DNA from: Drosophila pseudoobscura
Taxonomy: Eukaryota; Arthropoda; Insecta; Diptera; Drosophilidae
Reading direction: 5' to 3'
Assembly: GCF_009870125.1 (NCBI RefSeq)
Contig: NC_046683.1
Coordinates: forward strand, 52,095,869 to 52,159,868
DNA length: 64,000 nt
Shown here: positions 1 through 13,188 of the stretch, piece by piece
Position numbering within the stretch: position 1 is the stretch's first letter
Layout of the letters: every line of letters starts with the position of its first letter
Notes under the pieces: generated by a model
What the model saw: only the letters and a program-made list of their open reading frames with translations
The model's database searches: none
What the model was told of the DNA's origin: nothing
Made by a program: the position numbers and the translations under genes

Positions 1-3000
1 TTGAGTGACAGACGGGTTAACCGCAATCGCCATTGCTCCATGGACTCTCTCCTCAATGATTTCAATGGATCTAATAAAGTTCCATTGGTTCCACTGACTC
101 ATTGGATGCGCTGGCAGTGCACTCTCGAACACAACAGCAATGGCATGCTAATGAGAGAACAAATTGGTTACACAGGCCCATACGATAAAAGATAGCATAG
201 CGGACGGGAACAGGTCCAAAGGCACTCAATCTACATAAATACATGCATACATATAAAAACTGACTCCCTCTACTCCCGATTCGGGTGAAATGTGTCTTAG
301 GCGCTTGGAATTCTAATGAGGAAACGATACAGAGAACAGTAAAAATACTGATACTGATGCAACTGCTCTTCTGTTTCGCTCATAGGATATTTAACTGTTT
401 CTGGCTTCTAAAAGATCTAGAGCCACTTGAGCCACGACTGTACTTCTTTTTAGAACAGTCTTGCACTGCTTTGCACTGCTTGTCCATTGGAATCTGATCC
501 GTTTCAATTTTATTGAGTGGAAGAAACACTGGAACGGCATTGAACATTCCAATTGGAATTTCTTGGCGGCATTTATGATCACTTCTGTGATATTTTTATG
601 ATCCGTTTCGATGCACTCAATGCCGTGGCAATTTCCAAATCAATGAGCATAAAAAAATTCATAAACCGTAATGCATTCACCTGGCTCCCGCTCCCGCTCG
701 CCGCTCACCTCTCCGTCTCCCTCTCTGGGAGGCTCTCTCTGTCTTTTATAGATCGCTGCTGTCATAAAACGCTTATCAATTGCCTTGCCGCCTGTGTGGC
801 GGCATTTTTAACAGTTTGCTTTTATTACTTTTATTGGTTATGTTTTCTTTCTTTCGCCTTTTCCCTCTGCTCCGTCTACTCTTTTGCACTTTTTGCACTA
901 TTACTCGTATTATTAGTTTCTGTGTCTGTCTGCTTATTGTTGCCTGCCCGCTGCTGTTTGGCTTTTAACGATTATGAAGCCCGGTTCCATGGATCCAAAT
1001 GAGCTAATTTAGATGCCTTGATGGTTTTATAATTGTACTTGTACACCGTCGTTTTTATGGCAGCTGTGTTTATGTCTGTCTGTCTCTCTGTCTGCCTGCG
1101 TGTGTCTGCGTGTGTGAGCACAGCAGCAGCGGCAATGACAGAAGGCAAAGATGAGTCGCTTTTTTCCCCATTTCATTGAGTTTTTCTTATCCATTGGGAG
1201 TTTGGCACTGATTTAGCCATGGAATGAAGTCATATGGGAAATGATTTGGTTGCTTTACATCAAATCACTTCAAAGATTATAGGTTTTTTCTTTAATTTTT
1301 TACTTTTGCAAGTTCGTGTCCCAAGTCTTTTGTATTTCTCTGGAATTTTCTTAGAAATTAAGTCATATCGGTAATGGTGTTTTCGATGTTTTATATGACA
1401 TTTATATATTTTTCCCCCCTTTTTTTTGCAAGTTCGTGCCTTAAGTCTTTTATTTTTCCATATAAAATATTTTCCAAAATTTGCTGGGTTTTTTCCTTCT
1501 TTAAAATCTATAAATCTTATAAAATGAAGTCAAATTTATGTAAAGTCGGTGCACTTTAGTTTTAGACGAGTTAATATCCAAACAATCAGGCATGCCCCGG
1601 CTTTCACTTTCGCAAAAAAAAACCCGATTTACTTTTGAAAACGGATACGGATACATTTTCCTCGCCGAAACAAAAAGTAAACAGCTTTTTATAAAGCAAA
1701 ACAAAACATAACTGCAATAGGAAAAAAATCGATGACTTATTGTACAAGGACATGAGACAGCAATTGCGAAAACGGGAGCCAAACTCAAAAGTAAGTGAAA
1801 ACCGAAGCCATCAGTATATATTTTTTACATTTTCGACCTTATAAGAACAGGTATGTTATACCTTTAGAGCTCTTAAAAATATTTTGCATATATTTTGAGC
1901 TGAAAGCGCATCTTTTGTTATAATTTCATAAAGGAATCGAAGGAATATATTTGGAATTCCTTGGGCCGATCTTTTGTCACTCATTGTAGCTAATGGAACT
2001 CTTGAAGTTTAATTCTGCGCAGTCTGGGGACAAGTCAACAACTACCAGCAACAACAACACCACACAAGCCAAAACATGAACAAGAACCACTTTGAATTCC
2101 TTTTGTCAGGTCATTAGCGCTAACTAAAGTTTTCCTTAAAGTTGGACTCCATTTGAATGGCCGCAGTACCCCATGTGGCCCCATCCCCATTCCCATTCCC
2201 ATTCCTAACCCAACCGACACTCCACTGCTCCACTGTCACAATAACAAAGTGTTGCAACATTGTTGCATTCGGGCTACGTTGGCGGTCGTTTAACGAGCAC
2301 AAAACTCAGCCCTGGGCACCAGCAATGGCAACAGCACAAAGAAGGAGGAAGGACGTGCAACATCAACCAAAAAAAAAAAAAAAAACACAACAAAACATGA
2401 CCATCCATGGACCCATCCAGGGACGAGGAGTACACGCTGGTTCTTTATTACAACTTCTATAAATGATTTCCGCTATTAAAATGAAACACTTTTGCATAAT
2501 TTTTCACTTAGAAAGGACAACAGGCCACAGAGCCAAAGAGCCACAGACCCACAGATCCGGGAACCAAACAGAGGGGGAAGGGCAGTCTGCAATCATGCAG
2601 TAAGAAGAAATTCCTCACGCTTTATAAGGCCCGCCAGGTATGCCCGAAAATTCCACACACCACAAACGCCTACCCAACCACAGACAAGTCCATGTCCAGA
2701 CTCGGAGACCCTCTGCTCCACCCAGACCACGGCTCAGTATGTGGGTATCCATCCAGAGACGCTTACTTCGTTCCTCGTCAACGTCTTCTTCGTTCGGGTT
2801 TTGATAATGCGCCTCCGCCTTCTGCTTCTCCTCCTTTTCCTTTTCCATCTCCCTCTCCATCACGTAACCTGTTGAAATGTGTGACAAATTGGGCGTAAAA
2901 AGGGCCCCCATCCACATCCCCATCCCCATCCCCATCCCTGCTCCGATCCGCTTTTATTTCTACCACCATAACCCCTGGCCATGCAACGACGTGGGCGTGA

Positions 3001-6000
3001 CAACAGCGATTTTGGTACCGATTTTGTTGAGTCTTTCCTCTTGGGCCAAATTTTGGAGCGCAGCCTCAGTACAAAAATTGAGTCATAAATTTGATGATTA
3101 TTAAACTGTAAGCCTGAAGTTCATTCCATTCCATTGGGCAGCAGAGCGATGAATAAAGGGTGCTTAAGTACTCATAAATGACACGGAAAATACGCTTTAT
3201 TTTGTCTACAAAAATTAGGAAAGTTTAGAAGAAAATCAATGAATATAAAGCTCATTTATTGCATACCCAAAATATCTTATTTACGGCTTCAAACACTTCC
3301 GTCTACGTTTCCCTCAGACAATCCGCTGCTGCTGCTGTGTGGATTTTTCCCAAGGTTTTCCTGCAGTTTTCCTTCTGCCTCCCCCAAACACATTTGCGAC
3401 TTGTTAACTAACAAATCGGCAACAAAATTAATCACACAAATACGAAATGTGTTGCGTTTTATATGAGGTGTTTCGGTTTTTTGTTGGTTTTTGGCTTTTC
3501 ATGGCCTTAACAGGGAGCTTGTACAATTTCGTGAAAACTCATTAAAATTGTTTGCTGCTGCTGCTGCTGGTTGGTAAAACATTAAACTATTTCCCAGTAG
3601 CCACGAACATGAAAACAGCATGGAATGGAAAAAGGAAACAAGGCGAACGAACGGTTCGGAGAGCGAAGGAGAGGGACATGGACATGGATGTAGACAAAAC
3701 GAAAAGCAATTTTAATGAAGCCAGAGTTGGAGGCACAGGCATAGGCACAGGCACTTGTTGTTGTTACTGCTGCTGTTGCTGTTGTTGCCGCTGCTGCTGT
3801 AGCTGTAGCTGTTGTGGCAGGCCGCATTGTTGCTGCCTTATAAGCGTGGCATGCATTTGTTGTCCGCAATGCTGCTGCGAGTGGCACGATGTAATTGACA
3901 TCATTAGACTAAAGCGCAGCGAGACCGAGTCGGAGTCGAAGTCGGAGTCCGAGTCGGGCCAAAAAGGAGCTCTAGAAAGTGGCAGCCATGCTGCAGCAAT
4001 CACCGTTAGCCGTTACCGTTCTATGGAGAGCGAGAGAGCGAGCGAACGACCCACCGCAGTGTGGTGTGGGGCCCCATTTAGGGTCAAATTATGCAAATTA
4101 TTAAATGAAAATCAAATCTAATATAATTATTTTTATTGACCTGCAGAGACAGAAGGAACAGCGGGAAGTAGGGGCCCCTTGGGTTTTGAATTTTTAATTC
4201 CCATGTCACATAAATTTCTTGCTTAAGCATTTTTGGTCAAGACTTTTGGTTTGGGAACTTTTTTGGGTTCACTTCACCCACCCTACAACTACAACTCACC
4301 ATGGAATGGAATGCCGCTGCAGACTGGAAAGATTACCTTGTACTTCTCTCTTTCCTCTCTCTATCTCTCACCTGCCGTTGGTGTTGTTGTTTCTGTTATT
4401 GCTGCTGGTTCTCTGATTTTCTCCTTTTTCCGTTGTTTTTGCTTGCTGCTTTTCTCTTTCTGCTCTTCTTGTTTCTCGTTTTGTTTTATCACAGACTGGG
4501 GAATTATTTTAAAATTAATTTAATTGGTGAAAATATGCGGAATGAAAATGAGTTTCAACAGGAGGGGGGGAAGAGCTAGAGGGAGAACGAGAGAGCCGAA
4601 GAATTTAGAAAAGAAGCTTTTTCTCTTCTTCTGTATGTTTGTATGTATTTACTATGTGTATGTTTATATACACTGAGCACATTCTGCACTAAATCATTCC
4701 GATCCCGATTAACTGTAAGTCCTTTTCCCTACAACAACAAGCCACGAATGCGGCCCTCAATTTGCACTCCCTCTCTCTCTCACACACACTCCATAACGCA
4801 CACACACATTTACGCACGAAAATATTTGTTGCCGTAATCCATTTGCAGTTTTTTGTGTTACATAAAGTTATTAAAGTTATGCAGGCAGCCGTTATGTTGT
4901 TTTACATTTGCTTTTGTTGTTCTTTGCATAAATTAAAAAGTCATTTTTATGGCTTTTATGTGTCATTCTGTTTGGAAATTTATGTAGAATAGGGGCTGCT
5001 GCTTTTGCGGCTGCACAGCGGCCAACAACAAGAAGCAACAGATGAAGCAGAAGAAGAAGAAGAAGACATGGATGGCCAGAGCCGCACTCACACATGGAAA
5101 CGAAACCCACCAAACACACACACAGCAGTTACACATGCCTGGGTCAAACAAGTCAAGCAACTTTTTTTCATCTTTTTGCTGGAAGCGGCCAATCTTTGGA
5201 TTGCCTTCCTTTGGTTTTTTCGATGTTGTTGTTGGGTTCCTTGTTTTCTACAACTTCTTGTTGTTGCCTTTGTTATTAGTAGCATTTACTGTGGAATGCA
5301 CCTAAGCGAGAACGTTTTGGGGAAAATTACGACCACTACAACAAGTCCGTCTTGGTCATTGAAATCGAAGTCCATGTTGTTTGGCGAAAATGGGGAAAAA
5401 TGCATGGCCTCGATTGCGCAGACCAAAGAAGAAAGGGAGAAGCACAGAGAGATACAAAGTGCATAAATTCCGAAAACGTCAGCAGATGTCAAAGCTACCT
5501 TGCGAAGTTCAAAGGCCGTTGCCGAAGTTTCTCAGCTTTTGTTTCGCATTTCTTTTTCTCAAACTCACTTTACAAATTTGCCACAATTGAAAAAATGGAA
5601 GTCGTTTTTCGAAACCGATACCACCGCGTTTGTTTCACCTCACTTCGTTCGGAGCTACGCGTGCGTACGACCTTTCGGTACCGTAATTTCTGTTAGCTGG
5701 AGCGGTGCGACCAGTCCGAGCTTAACCCACTTAACCCCCCTTTATTTTAACAGGTAAGAAACTTAGTTAAGCCGCGAAAATAATACTATTTGAAAATTCT
5801 TCTTGTAGATAAATCCTATCATTCCTTTTTATTTAAAAAAGCTCTAAGGATATATAATTTTCGTTGAGTGTATTAAATACCCACAGGTCGACAATGGGTT
5901 AATCGTTCTCTCTCCATGATCAGTAGTCATATACATATCTCGATTTTGATATTCGGCTTAATATTATGAATCGATTGATGAATCAATTTTCTACAATATA

Positions 6001-6626
6001 TGCTAATTTTAAGTACCTTTATTTAATTTTTTGCTTATAAAATAAGGGTAAAACAAAGAAGGTCCATAAAATGTCCATTTTGGTACATGGTAACTACACC
6101 GTAACTACATATTTTTTACATATGAACTACATATTTATGGAGTATGAACCTTTTTATACCCCAATTCTTTTAATTCATTGTAACTCCGGTTTTTAAGCTG
6201 CTTGTAAACCAAAGATTGACATGCTTTTGATCTATTCATCTATTTAATTGCATTTTTGTATATACATATATATTTCTCGATCCCAATTAATAATCTCGGT
6301 ATTTGTAAGTACCAAAAGCTGCAAAATAAACATACATATATTGCAATTAAGATAGCTTTAGAAAATTGAGAATTCATAGAAATGACAAACATTTATCATT
6401 TCTACACTATAAAGTTTTCATCAAACCGAATATCTAAATCGAGTATCAAAAAATAAACTCACTTCAATTATTTTAATCATTTGCTTCATATATTTCTTTA
6501 TTTCGTAGTAGTAAAATTGAATAAACTAGAAAAATGAGGACTTATAATAAACTGTAGAACCATACTTAACCAAATTGATTTGTACCTGAAACGTTGGGTC
6601 CAAGAATTGTCACACACATTCACTTA
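1..6626. other. Gene-free low-complexity region
   Basis: No convincing coding region is seen. The DNA is rich in pyrimidine tracts, TGC/CAG runs (near 3553 and 3757-3810), CATCCC runs (near 2918) and AT-rich stretches (5760-6540). Open frames here, such as those near 553-1002 and 3552-4121, are simple-sequence translations without domains or splice support. A good 5' splice site (CAG/GTAAGAA) lies at 5751-5760 after a GC-richer stretch, so an untranslated exon on the + strand is possible. The region may be intergenic or part of a large intron of a gene outside the window. Confidence 0.6.
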
Positions 6627-8662
6627 TCACTCCTCTTCGCCCAGCGGTATGAACGCAGGCAGTGTCCCTAACTTTGGTCGTTGGCGGAAGCTAATTGGGC
6701 CAACCTCCGCTGACGCCTTCTCCTCTTCCGCGGGCAGTTCTTCTTCGCTATCGTCATTTCGCTGGTCAACGGCCGACGCAGACTCGCCCTGGGTAGCCTG
6801 CTCGCCTTTGGACTTAAAGTAGCGAGAACTACCGGGTTGTTCAGTTCCAGGGTTAGCAGTCTGAGGAGTTTCCTGGATGCCGACAGACTCCTTCTTCGTT
6901 TTCGGCTTGGGTTTTATCAGCCGCTTTGAGGTTTGCTTGCAGAAGCGACACTTGGCCAACTCGCAAGTACCCTTGCGCTGCAACTCGGGACAGGCAAACT
7001 CGTGACGCTTGTTGCACTTGAAGTAGCAAAGGCGTTAATAGGATGATTTGCCATTGGATCAAAACAACTTACCTCGGCAGCAAGCGAGCAATAGCCACGC
7101 ACAAAGTCAATACAGATCTCGGTATTGCGGCTGAGCTTCTTATGCAGATAGGGGCAGTCTTCGCGCACACAAACGCCACGCAGATAGTAGCGGCAGACGG
7201 GCATTTTCTCCAGCGTAACATTGTGCGACAGCAAGCAGTCGGACTTGGTACATTCGCCTCGCAGAAAGCTGAAAATGGTTAAGCAAAGTTAAGCAAAGAG
7301 AGTTACCGCTTAAAGCCTCCACTCAGAACACCATCGAAGAGTCTCTCCTCGCACGGCTGAGGGACCAACCTGGGACAGATTGTGACCTGTCGCTTGTCGT
7401 GCAATTTTCGGCACTTTCCGCGACTGTGCGCCACACATTTACCGAGCTTCTGGTAAATGGCACATGGCACATTTGTCTTCACCAACGACTTATTGAGCAG
7501 CGTCAGGCTGCGTTGCCTGGCGGTAATCAAGTGGGCACGCGAGACATGATTCGTGGTGCGTATGAAAACATTCTTGGTCTTGGACGAGGCGACATATGTT
7601 AAGCCACCGATATCGATGCGACGGAGGGTGGTTCGGTTTCCGTTTAGCTGTGCCGCACTATTATCACTACTAGCTGGTGACGATGGTGTCACGGTTGCAG
7701 TTGGTACTCTTGTTAGACGGCAGCCCGAAGGATCGATGATAAACTTGTTACCGCTCACAAGCAGAGTGCGGCCGGACAATGAACGGTTGAGGGACATCGG
7801 TGTCGTGGATTTGGCCACAGCTCCTGTTGGGGCATCCAGTTTGGTAAGCTTGTTCTTTGATATCTTCCTGTACATCACGCCATGTATGCTGACCATGCTC
7901 AGGGACTTGTTAACGCTGGCCTTAACCACTTGCGGCTTTGAGCTAATTGGTGAAGAATAGATCGGCATGTATACTGAGGCATAGTCGACTAAACATTGGG
8001 TCTAACCTTAAATTTTTGTCCGTCTCCGCCTTGTTGGTACGCTGCAGGGCGTATTGGCCCACAAATTCCCCCAGGGTGCGTCGCTTCTTGACCAGAGGAG
8101 TAAACGTTAGGGAAATGGCGCGCACTAGCTTGTATTTTGTGCGCTTGGCAGGAGGTGGAGCCGTGACTGTAGGCGTTGGCTTCACAGCTGGCTGACGCAC
8201 GATTTTCCGTTTGGATATGCTGACCAAAGGCGGCTGGGGCACAACCGCAACAACGGGAGATGGAACACGCAGAGGGGCAGTCTTAATGGGCGCCTTCCGC
8301 ACCAGGCAAGTGCTGGCCTTGCTTATAATCTTTGCCTGCGGCGTGCTGTCTGGAATATGTGGCGTTACCTCGGTGAACACTCGTTCTCGGTAGTACGGAA
8401 CGGAGACCTGTTGCTGCATCTCCTGCATCCACTCCTGACGGCGATACTCCTCGTACATGGCCTGTTGACGCTGCAGGAATTGCGGGTTTATGTGGATCGC
8501 AGGCGGAAGCGGAGGCAGCGACTGTTGCTGCGGCTGGGGCTGAAACGGATGAGCAATTCGGCCCTGCAAAGCCATCTGAAAATTGGGATTAATATACACT
8601 TTTCGCGTTGCGGACGGCACGGTTTCTTCGGTGCCCAGGTGGGGCAACATTTTTCTAAACAC
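6627..8662 (-). CDS. CG6694: ZC3H3-like CCCH zinc-finger protein (CG6694 ortholog)
   Basis: Coding exons on the minus strand are 8662-8007, 7942-7370, 7268-7073 and 7016-6627, giving 604 aa; all junctions keep frame. Residues 1-350 are basic, proline/glutamine-rich and low in predicted structure. The C-terminal half holds a row of CCCH fingers (about residues 380-520), including [18 protein letters not shown] and [14 protein letters not shown], the arrangement of ZC3H3. ZC3H3 proteins act in nuclear mRNA 3'-end processing and polyadenylation and in export; that role is family knowledge. The donor at 7369 (CAG/GTTGGT) is preferred because it joins ICP directly to FLRGEC and completes a CX7CX4CX3H finger. 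Another donor at 7306 would leave a 38-nt intron and insert 21 residues. The start is the first ATG, 259 bp from the divergent pseudouridine synthase. The gene name comes from recalled family and order. Confidence 0.85.
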
Positions 8663-8921
8663 TTTTAAGACGTTCCGTAGAAGTATTTTCTATGAATTTT
8701 TGTGATAAACTAAATTTTAAACAAATTTCAAAAACTATACGCATGCCTTTGTTACGTATTTTCGTCGCGAGGTGATGACACTCTAACGATTACTCAGGAG
8801 TGCGATAAGCATGCGGTGCTGGTGAATGGCAAATGTCATATGATTTCGCACATTGTGAATGACAAAACGTGCGTTGGCTGCTTTGAAAAATTGAAGAAAA
8901 ATAAAATTTATTGACTTAAAA
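8663..8921. promoter_or_regulatory. Shared bidirectional promoter gap
   Basis: Only 259 bp separate the start codons of the divergent CCCH gene (-) and pseudouridine synthase gene (+), so both 5'UTRs and core promoters must lie here. No TATA box is evident, as is usual for Drosophila housekeeping genes. Co-regulation of the two RNA-processing genes is an inference. Confidence 0.5.
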
Positions 8922-11336
8922 ATGGGCAAAGAACGGGGCAGGGGACGCAGAAACCACCAGTCTAGGCCTTATAATAAAAGCAATTGGCGTGGCCAGAAGA
9001 AGGAGCGCTCCCAGCACAATGGAAACCCACGCAACAGGTGGGAAAACTAATAGATTTGTGGTGTCCCCATAACCGGCTTCTGATTTATTCGTTCTATTCC
9101 AGATCAGCGCCACAGCAAAAGTCCACACTGCGCGAGAATCAGGTGGGCATAACAGAATTCACCAATGCGGATGCTCCCGGATTTACGGGCATTTTGAAAT
9201 CGCGCTTCTCCGACTTTCATGTCAACGAAATTGATACCGAGGGCCGCGTCCTGGAACTGAATGATTCTACCGTACCAAAGGCCGTAGTAGAACGTGTGTA
9301 TATTCGGCGGGCAATGCAAAATATTAGTATATATTTCTTATTTGTATTAAAATTGCAGCTGTGGATCCGCAAAAGTTGGACGAGTGGCGCAAGGAACTGG
9401 AGGATGTGATTGGCCCAGATGTCTGGAAGGATATAGCCAGCTTGGCGATTGCCAAATTTGATCCAAAGACTGAGCAGAAAGTAGAGATCGATGTGAGCAG
9501 TGTGGACAAAGATAAGCGAACAAAAATTCACCAGCTAGTGAAGCAGTTGTACTCGGGAAAGCTAGTCTCCACCACATTGGGCCAGACGCAGGCTAAGGAG
9601 AAGCCCCAGGAGGAGCAGAAGGTGCCAGCGGAGGAAGCAGCCCCAGTGGAAGACAAGAAAACCATACGCATAATAAAACCAAAGCATGGCCGCGGTAAGT
9701 GGAAAGTCAATTTCTAACGAATCTTCATCAAAAGAGTTCCATTTGAATAGGCGACAACCGGTGGAACTTTCCTGGAGAGTTTGTCACTTTCCTGGTACAC
9801 AAAACGAATATAGATACCAGTGAGGTTGCCTCCACCCTAGCCTCTCGCCTAAAGTAAGTCTACCCACGACAGCCCCATAATTAATCGAACCTAATTATGT
9901 TGCTTGGTTTCCATAGCTTACGACCCTCGCAGGTCAACTATTGTGGGACCAAAGACAAGCGCGCCAAGACCACGCAAAACTTCTCCATCAAACGCCGCTC
10001 GCCCGAGAGCATAATCAATGCGGCACGAGCGATCCGAAATGTCTTTTTTGGCAACTTTAACTTCAGATCAACGACCCTAAAGCTGGGTGATCTGCAGGGC
10101 AATCGTTTTCGCATTGCTTTGCGTCACATAGCCAAGGAGCGGCAGGCAGATATCGAGGGTTCCCTGGAGTCCCTCAAGGAGCGCGGCTTCATCAACTACT
10201 ACGGTCTGCAGCGGTTCGGCAACAGTGCCAGTGTGCCAACTTATGAGGTAGGCGTGGCCCTGCTAAAGCGTGACTACAAATTGGCATGCGAGCTGATCCT
10301 GAAGCCCCGTGACACTGACATCGAGTTCATGCGAGCTATTCGAAAGGAATGGTGGGAGAAACGTGACTCTGCGGCGGCGGCCGCAAAGTTCTTTGGCGAC
10401 AAATTCATCGAGAAGAAGCTGCTGGATGGCCTTGCCAGATTTGGGGAGACCGACTATTCGTCAGCATTGCGGCAAATACCACGCAACATGCTGATGCTGT
10501 ATCCGCATGCCTATCAGAGCCTGATCTTTAACCGCATCGCTTCGCGAAGGATCAAGGAATTCGGCCTGAAGCTGATCCCCGGCGACTTGGTTTATGTGGA
10601 GCAATCGGAGCCTATGGAGGAGGAGAACCAGATTGAGGCTGCGGAGACCGAAGCTGCGGAGACTGACGAAGGAGATCTTCCAGAAGGTGTCGAAGAGGAT
10701 GTCGATGTCGCCCTGGAAGAGGAATCGGTGTTCAAGCGCAAGGTGCGCCCGCTGAGCGAGGAGGACATTGCCAGCGGCAAGTATAAGCTCTCCGATGTGG
10801 TCCTGCCCCTGCCCGGTCACGACATAACATATCCAGCCAACGAGTGCGGGGCGTGGTACGAAGAGATGATGGCCGAAGTGGGTCTCTCCTCGGAGTTGCT
10901 CAAGCATAAGGAAAAGACCTATGCCCTGGGGGGTGCCTACCGCAAGATGATCATTCAGCCAAACGACCTGAAGTGGAGTTTCAGGCGGTACAACACTCCC
11001 GAAGACACACTGATAGCCTCCGACTTTGAGTTGATGAAGGGTATTCCCATCACCGCAGAACCATCTGAGGACGATGCCAAGTATCTGGCCCTCGTGCTGG
11101 AGTTCTCATTGCCCACGGCTGCCTATGCCACAATGCTGCTGCGCGAGCTGTTCAAGCAGGATACCTCGACGGCCACACAAATGCAGCTGGAGCAGGAGGC
11201 GTTGACTAAGAAGGAGGATAAAGATACCCCAACAGATAGCCCACCAATTGAGGAGGAAATAGCGGAGGGGGAGACTGCAGCGGAGACTGTGCCAGAGACG
11301 GTGGAGCCTGATAAGGAGGTGGCGGAGGGCCAGTAA
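8922..11336 (+). CDS. CG6745: Pseudouridine synthase 7-like, TruD family (CG6745 ortholog)
   Basis: Exons 8922-9037, 9103-9293, 9359-9694, 9751-9853 and 9917-11336 join in frame to 721 aa, the usual size of eukaryotic Pus7. The N-terminus is short and Arg/Lys-rich. An early motif [16 protein letters not shown] (exon 2) is the Pus7 N-terminal signature. The TruD catalytic motif [14 protein letters not shown] lies near residue 257 with the expected aspartate. An acidic insertion rich in Glu (about nt 10610-10725) and an acidic C-terminal tail (after 11200) are low-complexity additions. Pus7 isomerises uridine to pseudouridine in tRNA, snRNA and mRNA, mainly in the nucleus (family knowledge). 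The second donor (GAAC/GTGTGT at 9294) is weak, but it is the only one of the three overlapping GTs that keeps frame. Confidence 0.9.
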
Positions 11337-12514
11337 CGTACCGCAGAAGAAATGAAATCAATATACTCAGGGAAATCAATTTTACGCGCGTTGTCCGATG
11401 CTCCCGTTACATTTGTATGTAACTTAGAACCAACCACAACAATAACAATGCGCACGTGAGAGGGGTGTAAGTTCGTTTCCGCTCTCTCTCCCGGTGCTGG
11501 GTGCTCTCTGGCGTCCAGGCACAAGGTATATTCAGTATAAGATAAGGCCCGCTCTTTGTGCGGCCGAGAACCCACCCTCTTTCTCTCATTCCGATGTATG
11601 TTTGGGCCTTACCGTCTATTCAATATGCCCTGACCAAGCAGGACCAGGACATTTTATTCGTTGCTGCATTTATTCGTAAGCTGGCAAAGCGAAAGCTTTG
11701 GACGCGGCGCAGTTTACCCCTGTCCAACCGTCGCACGTCTCTGTGTGTAGTTTAAACAAAATCATTTCAATGCAGAATAATATACAACTACCATAAATCA
11801 ACTTTTGAAAAAACCCAATTTAACCGTTACAAGTGCATCGCAAATAAAAAATAAAAGCAAAGCTAAGGTGAATTTTTTTTCGTTTAAATATTACAAGAAC
11901 ATTTTGGGCGCGATTTTTAAAAGTCGCCTTTAGTTCAACATTTAAACTACAAGTAAAGCTAAACAACACAATGAATGGACACAACGAATGCCGAAGAATT
12001 GTGAATTAACATTATATTTAACTGTACAATAGTGGATTTTGACTGGCAGCTTATCGATTTTTGTTTGTGCTTGTACTGAAATCAATCGATAATTTGGTGT
12101 CAAAACCGAATGTGTGGGAAGGGATGGCGGCGGCGGCGTCGGGGCCTGGCTATAGGAGTAGTTCCATGTAGTAGTGGGCCTTGTGGGTGGTGCGTCGGGT
12201 AGGGGGAAAGGTGAGGGCACGAGCACGCAGAGAAGTTAAGGGTGCACGAGGACGACGACGACGACGACGACGCGCCTTGTTCGTTTTGGTTTTTGTTTTC
12301 GCTAATATTGCATGGTCTGTCAGCCTCGCGGAGTCATCAAATTAATAAACTAAAAATGCTTGTTTTGGAGTCGTCGCGCGCAAGCCCCCTCCCGCAGACT
12401 GATCCAAACATCGGGGATATTGGACATGTTATTGCTTGCGCGCGCATTCTCTGACCAGCTGCACAAACTGCGTCATAGTAAGTGTTTTAGTCGTTTGAGT
12501 TCGACTTTTGTGTT
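11337..12514. other. Intergenic spacer with possible 5'UTR exon of the BTB gene
   Basis: No protein gene is supported. GA/CT-rich blocks (11456-11600) contain GAGAG motifs such as GAGA factor could bind. A (GAC)n run is at 12250-12272. A strong 5' splice site (ATA/GTAAGTG) at 12478 on the + strand may end a noncoding first exon of the downstream BTB gene. Confidence 0.45.
12250..12272. repeat. (GAC)n microsatellite
   Basis: A run of about seven GAC/ACG triplets in the presumed 5' region of the BTB gene. Confidence 0.8.
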
Positions 12515-13188
12515 CTAAATAACCAAATCGTCGATTGGTTTGGATTTCAAAATAAGCAGAGTGCAATGACATAAGTATGCAATGATTCTTTTTCCCGCCT
12601 TAGCGCAATCCTCCTCGCCAAATCCCTCCAGCATGGTACCGACGCGCCTCATGGTAGCGTCTGCGGTAAAATCGGGTAGGAGTGTGGAAGAGGGAATTTG
12701 GGCACTACCACTTGCCAACGTCTTAGTCGCATCTGCTACTGAGCAATCCATTGCCTCTTGCAAATTGTTCTCTTCGTCGTGTACCTCCTCAATAAGAGGG
12801 TCCGATGGCTGAGGACTTATACCACCCATCCTCCCCGGCTTGAAGTCCCGCATAATGGGCATCAGGTTCCAAGTGGAGGCGACACCCTCGCCTTCCTTGG
12901 CCAATTCCTGTTGCAGTTTCGATTTAAGGTGCTCCCAACGGCTGGTGCATGTTTTAACTACAGGGGAACGGAAATTGTATGGATTTAAATACGCCGAGCA
13001 GGGCAGGTCAGTATAGCATTCAGCTAATTACCATCGGCTTGCAGGGAGGTCGCAATGGCGGCCCAGATCTCCTCCTCGGCATTCTTCCTTAATGAGTACG
13101 GAGCTGTGCGGGCCTTCCGCTTCAAAAGCTGGGGGTTGCCCCTTACTAGGCGAATTAAACGCGAGTCAAAGTCGCTCATCTCAGACAT
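12515..13188 (-). CDS. MADF-domain protein (possibly CG6683)
   Basis: Two exons, 13188-13032 and 12957-12515, give 199 aa. The first ATG opens MSEMSDFDSRLIRLVRGNPQ. A MADF-type DNA-binding domain spans about residues 6-80: RLIRLV...NPQLLKRK, IWAAIATSL, the splice junction, then CTSRWEHLKSKLQQEL. A TW..M..MRDF segment follows. The C-terminal half is acidic with no clear BESS motif; MRRVGTMLEGFGEEDCAKAGKRII may be a weak protein-interaction helix. MADF proteins are Myb-related transcription regulators (family knowledge). The intron is 74 nt. The gene lies antisense between the probable 5'UTR exon and coding exon 1 of the BTB gene, so it is probably nested. The CG6683 name is a guess from position. 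Confidence 0.75.

Noticed and set aside
553-1002. Hydrophobic 149-codon open frame resembling a membrane protein
   Set aside because: The hydrophobic residues come from a T/C-rich tract; there is no family likeness and overlapping frames look the same.
3552-4121. Cys-rich 189-codon open frame
   Set aside because: It is a translation of TGC/TGT repeats (Cys runs) in simple sequence, with no domain, promoter or splice support.
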